From NCBI GenBank assembly GCA_913056345.1, contig CAJXMH010000010.1, forward strand, positions 1 through 64,000: a stretch of 64,000 nucleotides of DNA. Direction: 5' to 3'. This stretch comes from an uncultured Flavobacteriales bacterium (GTDB lineage: Bacteria; Bacteroidota; Bacteroidia; Flavobacteriales_E; Vicingaceae). The notes beneath the pieces were generated by a model. That model was not told where the DNA came from, made no database searches, and saw only the letters and a list, made by a program, of their open reading frames with translations. This document shows positions 48,064 to 58,600 of the stretch, piece by piece. Position 1 is the first letter of the stretch. Every line of letters begins with the position of its first letter. The position numbers were made by a program, and so were the translations under genes.

Positions 48064-48612
48064 TTAAGAAAGGCTTGAACTGACTTTTGGAGGTGGGCTT
48101 GGCGTTTCTAGGTATTCTTTCTGAGTAGATTCCACATAAGGTGCAATAAATTCTATTTTACTGCAGCTTTGAAAAGCATTCCAGTTGCGATTTGAAAGAG
48201 AAAACAAGCTTTTATAGTACTGTAAAATTCGCTGCTCGTTTTTCTGTTTATCGGGGTTCTGTTGAAATATAAGAGTAGTTAAGTCCTCTAACTTTTTATT
48301 GAGCTTGGTTTCTTTTTTATCCCACCAACAGTAAAAAAATAAGGTGTCCCCATCTGTTTCTTTTTTCACCACATCATACATTTCTCCTTGGTACTCAAAT
48401 TCTTTTTCATGCTCCCACTCTAATTGTTTGTTGGCTTCTGCTTGTGTTAGTTTAATCAGCACCAAATCAGAAGGGTGAACAGCTTCTGCAAGTTTCCACT
48501 TAAGCTGTTTTTTAGTTTCATATAACTTCACTTTATGCCAGCTCACAAGCACTAGAGCTGGTGCAAGAAAAGTCAATAAAAGTATACTTGCTATGGTCTT
48601 TCTATTTCTCAC
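48064..48612 (-). CDS. Predicted exported/membrane-anchored protein linked to the TonB receptor
   Basis: From GTG 48612 this is 182 aa; the open frame to 48738 would add 42 residues and overlap the divergent YjbR gene, so the GTG start is preferred. A hydrophobic N-terminal helix (IASILLLTFLAPALVLVSW) precedes a mature part with KWKLAEAVHPSDLVLIKLTQ, FEYQGEMYDVVKKETDGD and LFFYCWWDKKET. Its location directly upstream of the TonB receptor gene suggests an uptake-related periplasmic accessory. I do not recognise the family. Confidence 0.6.
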   Translation of the reverse strand: MRNRKTIASILLLTFLAPALVLVSWHKVKLYETKKQLKWKLAEAVHPSDLVLIKLTQAEANKQLEWEHEKEFEYQGEMYDVVKKETDGDTLFFYCWWDKKETKLNKKLEDLTTLIFQQNPDKQKNEQRILQYYKSLFSLSNRNWNAFQSCSKIEFIAPYVESTQKEYLETPSPPPKVSSSLS

Positions 48613-48701
48613 GATTAACTGCAAAGTTGCGTTTTTCTGCTTAAATGAAAGATTGGTTCTGATGATCCATAACTTCTTGCTGTGAATCGTAACTTTAAAG
48701 C

Positions 48702-49061
48702 GTGAACATTGAACAGTTTCGAACATATTGTCTGGCAAAAATGGGGGTAACTGAAGGTTTTCCTTTTAATGAAACCACCCTTGTCTTTAAAGTCGGGGAA
48801 AAAATGTTTGCTTTGTGCGGTATAGAGCCTTTTGAAAAGGTTAATTTAAAGTGTGATCCAGAGGAAGCGATTCTTTTGAGGGAGAAGTATCAAGCAGTGG
48901 AGCCTGGCTATCACATGAATAAGCAGCATTGGAATACAGTGGCTGTCAATGAAGATGTTTCAGAAAAGCTCTTGCTAGCAATGACTGATAAAAGTTATGA
49001 ACTCATCTATAACTCTTTGAGTAAAAAAATAAAAGATGGACTTGGAACCAAAGAAGGATAG
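48702..49061 (+). CDS. MmcQ/YjbR-family protein
   Basis: A 119-residue protein starting at GTG. It has the family pattern: NIEQFRTYCLAKMGVTEGFPF, LVFKVGEKMFALCGI, LKCDPEEAILLREKYQAVEPGYHMNKQHWNTV, and LLLAMTDKSYELI. The fold is a double-stranded-DNA-binding-like CyaY fold; its exact role is unclear. A TAACTTTA box at 48690-48697 may be its promoter. Its stop overlaps the next gene by 26 bp. Confidence 0.9.
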   Translation: MNIEQFRTYCLAKMGVTEGFPFNETTLVFKVGEKMFALCGIEPFEKVNLKCDPEEAILLREKYQAVEPGYHMNKQHWNTVAVNEDVSEKLLLAMTDKSYELIYNSLSKKIKDGLGTKEG

Positions 49062-49659
49062 CAGTCTGGTAAAGACTTTGATCAAATACTTTTTACAGGG
49101 GCTTTTTTATATTGTTCCAGTAGCAGCTACATTGTATGTGATTGTTTACGGGGTAATCATGCTCGATAGCTTGATTGATTTGGATATTCCTGGCTTGGGT
49201 ATTGCGGTCATTTTAGTTGCCGTAACCCTGATCGGTTATTTAGGCACCCATTTCTTCATTAATTATTTTAAACCCTTTGAACGAGCAATCGAGAACACTC
49301 CACTGATCAAGATTATATATACTTCTATGAAAGATATGATGAATGCTTTTGTGGGGAAAAAAAAACAGTTTAAACAAGCTGTTTTGGTAAAAATGGGAGG
49401 GGAAATAGAAGTGGAAAGGCTTGGTTTTATTACTAAAGAAGACTTGAGTGATATGGGAATTAGTAAAGAAAAAGTGGCGGTTTATTTGCCTTTTTCTTAT
49501 GCCATAAGCGGACAAGTTATTATAGTACCTCGAAAAAATATTAGTCGAATTGACGCTTCTTCTTCAGATGTTATGAAAATGATCATATCAGGAGGTGTAA
49601 CTTCCATCGACCAAAGTAAAAATCAACAGAAATATGAAAATGAAAGTACTCTTAGTTAG
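49036..49659 (+). CDS. DUF502 integral membrane protein
   Basis: A 207-residue protein with two TM helices (~15-45 and ~55-75) and a soluble C-terminal part. The family segments YFLQGLFYIVPVAATLYVIVYG, PLIKIIYTSMKDMMNAF and FITKEDLSDMGIS are typical of DUF502. It is widespread in bacteria with no confirmed function. It overlaps the YjbR gene upstream and the coiled-coil gene downstream by 26 bp each. Confidence 0.9.
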   Translation: MDLEPKKDSSLVKTLIKYFLQGLFYIVPVAATLYVIVYGVIMLDSLIDLDIPGLGIAVILVAVTLIGYLGTHFFINYFKPFERAIENTPLIKIIYTSMKDMMNAFVGKKKQFKQAVLVKMGGEIEVERLGFITKEDLSDMGISKEKVAVYLPFSYAISGQVIIVPRKNISRIDASSSDVMKMIISGGVTSIDQSKNQQKYENESTLS

Positions 49660-50506
49660 CCTTTTGGCTTTTTCTATTACGGGTTTAAACGCCCAAGTTT
49701 TAAACAAAGCTGAAATTGTAAATGCAAGCATTGATGGTGCTTCAGGGGATGCAGTGAAAGTATTGGTTAATCGGGCAGAAGATAAAGACCTTATGGACGC
49801 TTGGAGGTCACTAATGAAAGCATACGATGCAGAAGACCTTAAAACCAGAAGAAAAAAAGGGAGTGCAACTAATATTTTAATTCCCACTATTTCTACCAAT
49901 AAAATCAATGTTTACGTTGAAGTTGAAGAAGAATCAAAAACAGCACTCAGTTTAAGCTCTATTTTCGTGGAAGGTGAGCTAAATCTTTCTGCTAGTGAAG
50001 CAGCCAAAAATATGATGACTGTATTGGCTCGCGAAGTATCGCTTGAAGCAACAGAAGATCATTTAAAAGAGCAAGAGAAAGCGCTTTCTGCTTTAAAAAG
50101 TGACTTAAAAGACCTAAAACGCGATAAAGAAAAAGCTGAGAGATCTATTGAAAAATGTGAAAAGACCATCAAAGAGAGTGAAAAGCAACTTAAAAAGAAT
50201 GACAAAGAGCAAGTGGAGGTACAAGGTAATGTTGAAAAACTAAGTGAAGACCTTGCAAAAACAACTGATAACGAGGAGATGAAGAAGCAAGAAAAAAAGC
50301 TATTTTCAGCTCAGAAAGATTTGAAAAACCTTCGTAGAAGCAATGAAAAGTCAACTAAAAACATAGAAAAATGCAAAGCGGAAATAAAAGAAAATCAATA
50401 TGAGCTTAAGCAAAATGAGAAGGATACAAAAAAGACAGAAAAACAAATTAAAGAACAAGAAAAGATGGTTGAGGCTGCTAAAGAAGAGCTTAGTTTTTAC
50501 CGTTAG
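49634..50506 (+). CDS. Exported coiled-coil protein
   Basis: A 290-residue protein with signal peptide (LLVSLLAFSITGLNAQ). Residues ~30-130 are a mixed domain (VLNKAEIVNASIDGASGDAVKVLV). The rest, ~135-285, is a long, Lys/Glu-rich coiled coil with repeats such as KEQEKALSALKSDLKDLKRDKEKAERS. It probably dimerises in the periplasm. I do not recognise the family. It overlaps the DUF502 gene at its start, and its 3' end is overlapped by the thioredoxin-fold lipoprotein gene. Confidence 0.7.
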   Translation: MKMKVLLVSLLAFSITGLNAQVLNKAEIVNASIDGASGDAVKVLVNRAEDKDLMDAWRSLMKAYDAEDLKTRRKKGSATNILIPTISTNKINVYVEVEEESKTALSLSSIFVEGELNLSASEAAKNMMTVLAREVSLEATEDHLKEQEKALSALKSDLKDLKRDKEKAERSIEKCEKTIKESEKQLKKNDKEQVEVQGNVEKLSEDLAKTTDNEEMKKQEKKLFSAQKDLKNLRRSNEKSTKNIEKCKAEIKENQYELKQNEKDTKKTEKQIKEQEKMVEAAKEELSFYR

Positions 50507-51716
50507 TGTTCTATTAATTCAGGCATGTAGCCAACCCAAACTAAATGGAAGTAAAGAGGCTTCCATAAAGCTGGGAATTTGGCGGATGCAAATGGATTTG
50601 GGAGAACAGAAGCTACCTTTCAACTTTACTTTGGAAGAGAAGGATGGCAAGCTTAAAATGCAGATTTTAAATGGGGAAGAGAAAATTGAGGTTGAAGGCC
50701 TTCGACAAACTGAAGATTCTCTTTTTATTCAACTTCCAATTTTTGAGTCAGTTTTTAAACTTAAGGTTATTGATGATAGTGAACTAGAAGGCATTTGGGT
50801 TAACTACTACAAAAGCCCTGATTATAAATTAAAGGTAAAAGCGAAGTACGGAGACTCTTTTCGTTTTAAACCCAAGCAAGCAACTCAACCAAACCCTCTA
50901 GCGAACAAATACGAAGTGCTTTTTACAGAAGATGACAGCAGCAGTTTTCCTGCTATTGGAATATTTAAACAGGAGGGTGACCAGCTCATTGGAACATTTG
51001 CGACAGAAACAGGCGACTACCGCCATTTAGCAGGTCAATCCATCAATGATTCTATTTTTCTATCCACTTTTGATGGATCTCACGCTTTTCTCTTCAAAGG
51101 AGAACATCAAGACAGTGTTATAAAAGGAGCTTTCTGGAGCGGAAATCACTACAAAGCCAATTGGACTGCTAAGCCAAATGCAAACGCCAAGTTGAGAGAT
51201 CCTGATTCTTTAACTTTTTTGAAAGAAGGCTACGATTCTTTTGAATTTTCTCTACCTAATGCTAATGGAAAAATGGTTTCTCTAACCGATTCTCTGCACA
51301 AAAATAAAGTAGTTATTGTTCAAGTCATGGGCTCTTGGTGCCCCAATTGTTTAGATGAAACACGTTTTTTAACTCAACTTTACAAGGAATATCATCAAGA
51401 AGGTTTAGCGGTAATTGCTTTGGCTTTTGAACGCACAACTTCAAAAGAAAAGGCCCTAGAAAACCTTGCTGAACTGCAGCAAGAAACAAAAGCACCTTAC
51501 CCCTTTTTATTAGGAGGGTGGAATAGAGATTCACAACCAACCGAAGTGCTACCCATGTTGAATAAAATCATGTCTTATCCTACAGCCATTTTCATTGACC
51601 GGAAAGGAAATGTTCGAAAAATACACACTGGTTTTTACGGCCCGGGAACAGGAAGTTATTACCAAGAATTTGTTTCTGATACGGAACAATTCGTTGACTC
51701 TCTTTTAGCTGAGTAA
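50469..51716 (+). CDS. TlpA-like thioredoxin-fold lipoprotein
   Basis: From TTG 50469 this is 415 aa with a good lipobox (LKKSLVFTVSVLLIQAC). The ATG at 50400 opens an improbable 23-residue lysine-rich extension inside the coiled-coil gene, so I prefer TTG. The N-terminal part (~25-250) is beta-rich. The C-terminal redoxin has W-C291-P-N-C294 (GSWCPNCLDETRF) and the cis-Pro site MSYPTAIFIDRKGNV. It probably reduces periplasmic disulfides, possibly of haem proteins. Convergent with the M28 peptidase. Confidence 0.85.
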   Translation: MRLLKKSLVFTVSVLLIQACSQPKLNGSKEASIKLGIWRMQMDLGEQKLPFNFTLEEKDGKLKMQILNGEEKIEVEGLRQTEDSLFIQLPIFESVFKLKVIDDSELEGIWVNYYKSPDYKLKVKAKYGDSFRFKPKQATQPNPLANKYEVLFTEDDSSSFPAIGIFKQEGDQLIGTFATETGDYRHLAGQSINDSIFLSTFDGSHAFLFKGEHQDSVIKGAFWSGNHYKANWTAKPNANAKLRDPDSLTFLKEGYDSFEFSLPNANGKMVSLTDSLHKNKVVIVQVMGSWCPNCLDETRFLTQLYKEYHQEGLAVIALAFERTTSKEKALENLAELQQETKAPYPFLLGGWNRDSQPTEVLPMLNKIMSYPTAIFIDRKGNVRKIHTGFYGPGTGSYYQEFVSDTEQFVDSLLAE

Positions 51717-51719
51717 TTC

Positions 51720-53234
51720 TCACTCTTGAGCCTGCTCGTTCAACTGTATCCTATCTTCTGCATTTGCAAGGTGCCAAGCTGTAAGAAAAACTAATCGTCC
51801 AATTTTGGCAGTTTTTTCAAAGTCTATCTTTTCTATGGTATCAGTTGCTTTGTGATAATCTTCGTGAACGCCGCTGAAATAAAAGATAACAGGAACATTG
51901 TTTTTTGCAAAATTGTAATGGTCTGAGCGGTAATAAAAACGATTTGGATCGTCATCTGCGTTAAAAGTATAGTCCAAATTGAAATGCGTGTAGTTTTTAT
52001 TTACCTGCTCACTCAAGTCATGTAAATCTTGACTCAGTTTGTCAGAGCCAATCAAATAAACGTAATTGCTATCATTTTTATGTGCTTCATCATACCTTCC
52101 AATCATGTCAATGTTGAGATTAGCTACCGTATTTTCTAATGGAAAAACAGGGTTTTCGGTGTAATACCTAGAGCCTAATAAGCCTTTTTCTTCACCAGAA
52201 ACTGGCATAATTAAGATGCTCCTTTTATTTTGAAAACCATCCTTTTTCGCTTGCATGAAAGCCTCTGCAATTTCAATTAAGGCAGTAGTTCCTGTCCCAT
52301 CATCGTCAGCACCATTATAAATTAACGAATCTTCTCTTCCAAGGTGATCATAGTGTGCGGTTAAAATGATTAGTTCTTCTTTTTTCTCAACACCTGGTAT
52401 GTAAGCTATTACATTTTCACCTTGTAGTTTTTCTGTAGGTCTATCAATCTGTAAACTTAAACTAAGCTCGAATTTGTCTTTTTTAGCTGGTCCCTTCTTC
52501 CAAAGCTTTGATGCTTTTAAACCCCCTTTTTTCAAAATAGATTCGCCCATTTTTTTGCTAAGCCTCATAGTAAAAAATTGCGCTGTTTTATCCGTTGCTA
52601 AGGTCATTTTAGGTTTGGTAAAGTAGTGATGATATTTTTCTAGTAAACTCTCAACTTTTTTATCTATCAAAAAAACACCTAGTGCACCATGATTTTTTAA
52701 GTTTTCAACTTTGCGCTTGTTTGTCCACTCACTAGAAAGCTCAGCTTTTTTTGGTTCTCCATTCCACAGCAGGACCATTTTATTGTTTACATCAATGTTT
52801 TTAAAATCATTGTAGCTTTCTTCTTCTATTCCATAACCTACAAATACAAGCTGAGTACTTAATTTTTGATTCTCCGTAATTGGTAAGCTAAAAAGAAAAT
52901 CTTCATTCACCTTGAAAGTATCCTCTTCAATCACCACAGAAATACCGGTGTTTTCCTGTTGCACCAAATCAAATTCCTGCCGATAGTTCATGTTATTATG
53001 ATCATTTACACCAAATGATTTGAATTGCTTAATAAGGTATTCCATGGCTAGCTTTTGGCCTTTTCTTCCTGTAGCACGTCCTTCAAATTCATCTGATGCA
53101 ATAATGCTCAAGTGTTTTTTTACATCTGCACGCTTTATGCCTCTTGCGTAATGATTGGCAAGAGAATCAAAATCTTGAGCAGTAGAAGTAAAAACAACTA
53201 TTACAACTAATATACTTAGCGCTATACTCTTCAT
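51720..53234 (-). CDS. M28-family zinc metallopeptidase
   Basis: A 504-residue exported peptidase from ATG 53234 (signal MKSIALSILVVIVVFTSTAQ). The frame extends to 53255, but that adds only a few residues before the signal. Metal ligands are visible: H in LTAHYDHLGRE, D in NGADDDGTGT, the catalytic E and ligand in VSGEEKGLLGSRYY, D in NIDMIGRYDE, and H in RSDHYNFAKN. A PA-type domain lies at ~110-260. It is an aminopeptidase or dipeptidase of the secreted type. It is 1 bp downstream of rpiB. Confidence 0.93.
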   Translation of the reverse strand: MKSIALSILVVIVVFTSTAQDFDSLANHYARGIKRADVKKHLSIIASDEFEGRATGRKGQKLAMEYLIKQFKSFGVNDHNNMNYRQEFDLVQQENTGISVVIEEDTFKVNEDFLFSLPITENQKLSTQLVFVGYGIEEESYNDFKNIDVNNKMVLLWNGEPKKAELSSEWTNKRKVENLKNHGALGVFLIDKKVESLLEKYHHYFTKPKMTLATDKTAQFFTMRLSKKMGESILKKGGLKASKLWKKGPAKKDKFELSLSLQIDRPTEKLQGENVIAYIPGVEKKEELIILTAHYDHLGREDSLIYNGADDDGTGTTALIEIAEAFMQAKKDGFQNKRSILIMPVSGEEKGLLGSRYYTENPVFPLENTVANLNIDMIGRYDEAHKNDSNYVYLIGSDKLSQDLHDLSEQVNKNYTHFNLDYTFNADDDPNRFYYRSDHYNFAKNNVPVIFYFSGVHEDYHKATDTIEKIDFEKTAKIGRLVFLTAWHLANAEDRIQLNEQAQE

Positions 53235-53235
53235 C

Positions 53236-53676
53236 TTATCCATTATTAATAGCAATTTTTTCTACCCTCCTTTGATGTCTTCCACCTTCAAAATCAGTTT
53301 TTAAGAAAATTTCAACACAGCTCAAGGCTTCGTCTTCTTCAATAAATCTGGCAGGTAAAACCAATACATTAGCGTTATTATGCTGTCTTGCTAATTCAGC
53401 TAATTCTTTTTTCCAACATAAAGCTGCCCGAATAGATTCGTGCTTGTTTAATGTCATATTGATTCCATTTCCACTTCCACACAAAGCTATTCCCAATTGG
53501 CAATCCTTTGCAGCTACACTTTTAGCTAATGGGTGAGCAATATCTGGATAATCACAACTTTCTTCAGAATGGGTCCCAAAATCTTCTGGAATATAATTCA
53601 TCTGCTTAAGATGTTTCTTTATCTTTTCTTTTAGTTGGAAGGCTGCATGATCTGCACCTAAAGCAATTTTCATCAT
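53236..53676 (-). CDS. rpiB: Ribose 5-phosphate isomerase B
   Basis: A 146-residue isomerase of the pentose phosphate pathway. It has KIALGADHAAFQLKEKIKKHL with the phosphate-binding His, the catalytic Cys in LGIALCGSGNGINMTLNK, and HNNANVLVLPARF. It interconverts ribose-5-phosphate and ribulose-5-phosphate. The start may be the second Met. It overlaps or abuts the M28 peptidase gene on the same strand; the link is positional rather than functional. Confidence 0.95.
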   Translation of the reverse strand: MMKIALGADHAAFQLKEKIKKHLKQMNYIPEDFGTHSEESCDYPDIAHPLAKSVAAKDCQLGIALCGSGNGINMTLNKHESIRAALCWKKELAELARQHNNANVLVLPARFIEEDEALSCVEIFLKTDFEGGRHQRRVEKIAINNG

Positions 53677-54095
53677 AAAGTTTATGTTAGTTAAATGTTA
53701 ACATCTCTTGTTAAATCGAATTTAAAAGACTCAAAAGTATTTGAAAGTAAATTTTGTCAATTCAGTGGTTATTAGAAAAGAAAAACAAATCGAAGTTACC
53801 AAGTCTTTTATTAGTTTATTCATCTCGATTTATAAACAGCAAATGAATACTATATTTTGGTTGATTTAGAATTACTTTTAAGCATAGGTATAAAATCAAC
53901 AGTTTGTTAAATAACTAGCAGAAGTATTGATTTTGAGTTCTTTCTTATCCACTGTAATGTTCATAAAGTGTTACTTTTATTTAATAACTGAAGTAAACAA
54001 CAAATTCATCGTTTTTATTTTAACAGTATTAACTTGCTAATAGTAGTAGTAGATTTTTTTAAAATTTTAATTTCTCTTATTTATAGTTTTATATA
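53677..54095. other. A+T-rich gene-free region
   Basis: A 419-bp stretch with no credible ORF. It holds a palindromic GTTAAATGTTAAC-like element near 53690 (TGTTAACA core), repeated GTTAAAT/TGTTAA motifs near 53712, 53908 and 54030, an AGTAGTAGTAG run near 54043, and very T-rich DNA before the MORN gene. It probably carries divergent promoters for rpiB and the MORN-kinase operon. No strong hairpin or tRNA-like structure is seen. Confidence 0.5.
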
Positions 54096-55631
54096 ATGTT
54101 GAAAACCTTTTTGTTTTTTATTTTTTCGCTGCCCATCATTGGGTTTGCTCAATGGGTTGATTCTACTCATGAAAACTATCAGGCATATTATTACCAAGAT
54201 GGAACTTTATCGAGCGAAGGATTGATGCAAAATGGAAAGCCAAACGGTTATTGGATCACCTATTATCCCAATTCGTTGAGAAAATCTGAAGGGAATCGAA
54301 AAGATTTCTTGCTTGATAGTACCTGGAGGTTTTACCGTGAAAATGGTAATTTAAAGAACATTATTAATTACAAAGAAGATAAAAAACATGGAAAATCCTA
54401 CTATTACAATGATGAATGCCAGTTAATTGCGGAGGAAATTTATGAGAATGGAAAACTTGAGGGAGATAAAAAAATATACTTTCCTAGTGAAGATTCTCTC
54501 CTGCTATTAAAAGAGTTGATTCCTTATGAGGCTGATCTTAAAAATGGCTATTCCTTTCAATATGCTAAAGATGGAAGGATCATTAGTATTGTGCAATACA
54601 AAAATGGGTTCGTTAAAAAAAGGGAAAAGATCAACAGGAAGGACAAAGAGGGCAGAAAACAAGGGCTGTGGAAGACTTATTACTCGAATTATCGCCTAAA
54701 AAAAGAAGAGCGTTATCAAAATAATTTATTAAACGGTTATGTGAAGCGCTATAATAAAGAAGGAAAACTTGAAAGTGCAAGCCTTTATATTAAAGGAGTA
54801 AAGCAATCTGAAGAGGAGAACATTGCCGATTTTAACATAGAAGCAACTTATTACGCTGATGGCTCAAAAAAGAGCGAAATAACCTACAATTTAGCTGGGA
54901 AAAAAGATGGAATTGCAAAATACTACACTGAAAATGGAGAAGTGGAAAAGACTGAAATATACCGTAATGACTATCTTCTTGCCAAAGGAATTATTGATAA
55001 AGAAGGCTTGTATCAAGGTGTTTGGGAAAATTATTACCTAAGTGGAAAATTGAAAAGCAAGGGAAGTTATTTAGATGGAAAGAAGTACAATAAGTGGGAG
55101 TATTTCTATCAGAATGGGCAGTTAGAACAACTTGGATTTTATGATAAAAATGGAAAATATACTGGTGAATGGAAGTGGTATTATGACAACGGACAATTGC
55201 TCAGAGAAGAAGAATTTAGAAGAGGTTTAGAGGATGGATATTTAAAGGAATTTGATCGGGAAGGAAATTTAATAACGGAAGGAGAATTTATAGATGGTGA
55301 AAGAGAAGGAGAATGGTTTTACGAATTAAACGACCATAAAGAAGAAGGAAAGTATCGCTATGGTGAGCGAAATGGTATTTGGAAACACTATTATCCTAAT
55401 GGAAAACTATCTTTTGAAGGAAATTATGCAGAGGGTAGAGAAGAAGGGAAACATTTGTATTATTATCCTAGTGGTTCATTAAAAAAACGTGAAGAATACA
55501 GTTATGGTGAGAAAGTTGGAAAATGGAAATGGTTTAATGAAGATGGATTTGAAACTATGGAAATTATTTACAAGAACGACCAACCAAAACGTATAAATGG
55601 AACCAAAGTGAAGTTTTCTGAAAGTGATTAA
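54096..55631 (+). CDS. MORN-repeat exported protein
   Basis: A 511-residue protein with a signal peptide (FLFFIFSLPIIGFAQ). The body is built of about 20 MORN-type units (for example GYWITYYPNSLRKSEG, GVWENYYLSGKLKSKGSYLD, GEWKWYYDNGQLLREEEF, GIWKHYYPNGKLSFEG). Similar proteins are automatically named YwqK-family antitoxins, but here there is no toxin neighbour. It is more likely an extracytoplasmic scaffold or sensor component for the PAS kinase encoded 14 bp downstream (inference). Confidence 0.85.
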   Translation: MLKTFLFFIFSLPIIGFAQWVDSTHENYQAYYYQDGTLSSEGLMQNGKPNGYWITYYPNSLRKSEGNRKDFLLDSTWRFYRENGNLKNIINYKEDKKHGKSYYYNDECQLIAEEIYENGKLEGDKKIYFPSEDSLLLLKELIPYEADLKNGYSFQYAKDGRIISIVQYKNGFVKKREKINRKDKEGRKQGLWKTYYSNYRLKKEERYQNNLLNGYVKRYNKEGKLESASLYIKGVKQSEEENIADFNIEATYYADGSKKSEITYNLAGKKDGIAKYYTENGEVEKTEIYRNDYLLAKGIIDKEGLYQGVWENYYLSGKLKSKGSYLDGKKYNKWEYFYQNGQLEQLGFYDKNGKYTGEWKWYYDNGQLLREEEFRRGLEDGYLKEFDREGNLITEGEFIDGEREGEWFYELNDHKEEGKYRYGERNGIWKHYYPNGKLSFEGNYAEGREEGKHLYYYPSGSLKKREEYSYGEKVGKWKWFNEDGFETMEIIYKNDQPKRINGTKVKFSESD

Positions 55632-55645
55632 GTAAAATAAAGTAA

Positions 55646-58600
55646 TTGAGAAATAAGTTTAATTTAAGTGGAATTGTACCCCTTTGGCTTTTAAGGTTAG
55701 AGATTTTTCTTGCTGCAATTATCTCTTTACTTTATTCCTATTTTTTAGACTTTTTTGAAGTTGAAGGATATAGTTTTTACAGCGGGATTTATGCTGCATC
55801 ATTTTTCATTTTAATCGCGATAAGCACATTTTTATTTAAACTAAAAAATAGTTTAGTTAGGTATTTGATCAGTACACTTTATTTAGGAATTGTTTGTGGT
55901 ATTATATATAAATCAACTCAATATGGTTTTTCATTAGCCCATTATTTTACCTTTCTTTTAATCTATCTTTTCATTTCATACACGCAAGACCGATTAAAAG
56001 TTTATCTAATCTATAATGTAGCAATTTTTGGAATTGTAATTCTCGTATACATAATCAATCCTAGTATAAGTATAGAAGAAGGGTTAATTTACTTTTTGAC
56101 CTTCATTTTGGTATTCTTAATTGGATTAGTTTCTACCTATTCAAGGGCTTTTTCAAAATCAAGGTTATCAAGTAGAAAAAATTTATTGGATTACATCTTC
56201 AACCATGTTTCAGATGGTTTAATTCTAGTGAATAAAAATAATTTACAAATAGTAGAGTGTAATGATATTGCATTAAAAGTTTTGGACCTTGAGAGGGAGA
56301 ATGCTGTTGGAAAAATGATTGACGAAATTGAGGTCGGCGATCAAAAGATATTCAAAGAAAAACTAATTCAAGATCGCTTACATACAATTAAATTAGGGAA
56401 GGTAGAATTGATCAATTTTTCAGTTAAAAATATCGAGTTTTCTAATGAAGCTTACTTTTTAATTGATCTTCGTTCTTATCAGAATCAAAAGGAATTTGAA
56501 CTTTCAAAAGAGTATCAGTCACTATTGGTTAACATAAAGGAAAATTACCGCTATCTTTTTAACGAAAGTTCATCCTTGATCTGTGTTTTTGATCAAGCAG
56601 GTTATATTTTAGATGTTAATGAAACGTTATTGCAAAAACTTGGATACGGTAAAGAAGAAATGCTTGGTAAACGATTTGATTTTATCGATGCCGAAGAGTA
56701 CCCCAATAGGAATGAACAAAACCAACAAGCTCTTGGTGGAATTAGTCAACATATTGAGAAAAAAGTATTCCATAAGGATGGTCATATAATTGATATGGAA
56801 CTGATTATACGCAAAGCAAAATACTTTGGGGAGGATGTAATTATTACGAATGGAAGAGATATTTCTAGCCGAAAAAAGTTAGAAAGAGAAGCCAGTCATA
56901 ACCTTAAAAGGTATAAAGATCTTTATAAAAATTCTCCAAACGGAATAGCAGTTGCCGATTTTAATGGAAACATAATAAACTGCAACTCTGCCTTTTCTAA
57001 ATTACTTGATTACACCGAAGAAGAACTAAAAAAATTAACTGTAAAGGACATCACCCACAAGGATGACTATCAAACTACTCTAGCACACAGAAAAAAACTA
57101 TTAGAGGGCAAAACAAAAGTTATGAACCTGCAGAAAAGGTTTATAAGTAAATCAGGACATAATGTTGAAACGCTTTTAAAGACAGTTATTATTGATGATG
57201 ATGAAGGATATCCAAAAAACCTATTAGTTCAAATAGTTGATATTTCTGAAATTAAAGAAGCACAAAAAAAGTTGGAAATTTCAGAGAAAAGTTATCGCGA
57301 ACTTTTCGATTCGTCTCATGATCTCTTATACATTTTAAACGAAAGAAATGAGTTTATAGACTTTAATCACGCAGTATTAGAAAAATACGGTTATAAAAAA
57401 GAAGAAATAATAGGAAAGACTCCTGAAATTTTCTCGGCTCCTGATCTAAATGATATTGAAAAAGTTAATCAAATAATCAAGCATGCCTGGGATGGAGAGG
57501 AGCAGGATCTGCTTTGGTGGAGTATAAAAAAGGATGGTTCCATTTTTCCTAAAGAATTGAACCTAAAGAAAGTAACTTATAAACAGCAAAAGGTGCTTTT
57601 GGCTTCTGGGCGGGATATTTCTGAAGCTTACAATTATGAGAAAAAACTAAAACAAAAAGAAATACGCTACAGGCAGCTTTTTGAGAGAAATCTAGCTGGG
57701 ATTTACAGAACCTCTAAAGAAGGTGTTATATTAGAATGCAATCAATCTTTTGCAAATATTATTGGATACGATACTCCTCAAGAAATTAAGGATAAACTGA
57801 ATGTAAATGACTTATATGTAGAAAAAGAAGTTAGAAAGAAACTCATTGATAATATACTTGAATCAAAGCTAGTTAAGGCAGAGAAAATTAATCTAATAGA
57901 TAAGAAAGGTAATGAGATAACAGTATTGTTGAACGTATCATCTATTTTCGATGAGCAGGGAAAATTTAATTATTATGAGGGTAGTATTATAGATATAACA
58001 GACTTGGATAGAGCTCAAAAGCTATTACTTGAGTCGCAAGAAAAATATCAAAGCTTAATCGATGAATCTCCATTTGGTATTTTGATTATTTATGAAAACA
58101 AGGTTTTATTTTCAAATTCAGAAGCAGTTAAAACACTTAAAGCAAAGAGTGTTGAACAATTGAAAGGAAAGCCAATAGACTATTTTTTGAAAGGAATAAA
58201 TCAATCCCAATTACTCAAAGAGTTGAATCAACGAAACTATTATGAAACAAAGGCAAAGGACTTAGAAAAAAACACTATTCAACTTGAGTTAAAGGCTTCG
58301 TCAATTCATTTTGAGAACAAAGATTGTCATTTAATTAGTATAGTTGATATAACCGAAAAAAAGAAAATTGAAAGAGAGAACAAGAGAATCAAAGGTGTAG
58401 AAACGTTTAATAAGATCCTACAAGCTGAATTAGAAGAAAGGGAAAAAATACAGGAGAATTTACTCAATGCTAAATCATACACTGAAGGAATAATTGAGAG
58501 TTCCCTCGATATGATTTTTACAGCAGGCAATAACGGCAAGATAAATAAACTGAATTCTGCTGCTCAAACTGAACTTAAAGGCAACAGCAGCTTAGTGAAA

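Noticed and set aside
49634-50506. Lys/Glu repeats in the coiled-coil protein as a tandem DNA repeat
   Set aside because: The repetition is at amino-acid level with varied codons and heptad character, not a DNA repeat.
54043-54055. AGTAGTAGTAG simple repeat
   Set aside because: Only about four triplets and outside any gene; too short to be notable.
54096-55631. MORN protein as a toxin-antitoxin antitoxin
   Set aside because: The YwqK-family label is common for MORN repeats, but no toxin gene is adjacent and the protein has a signal peptide.
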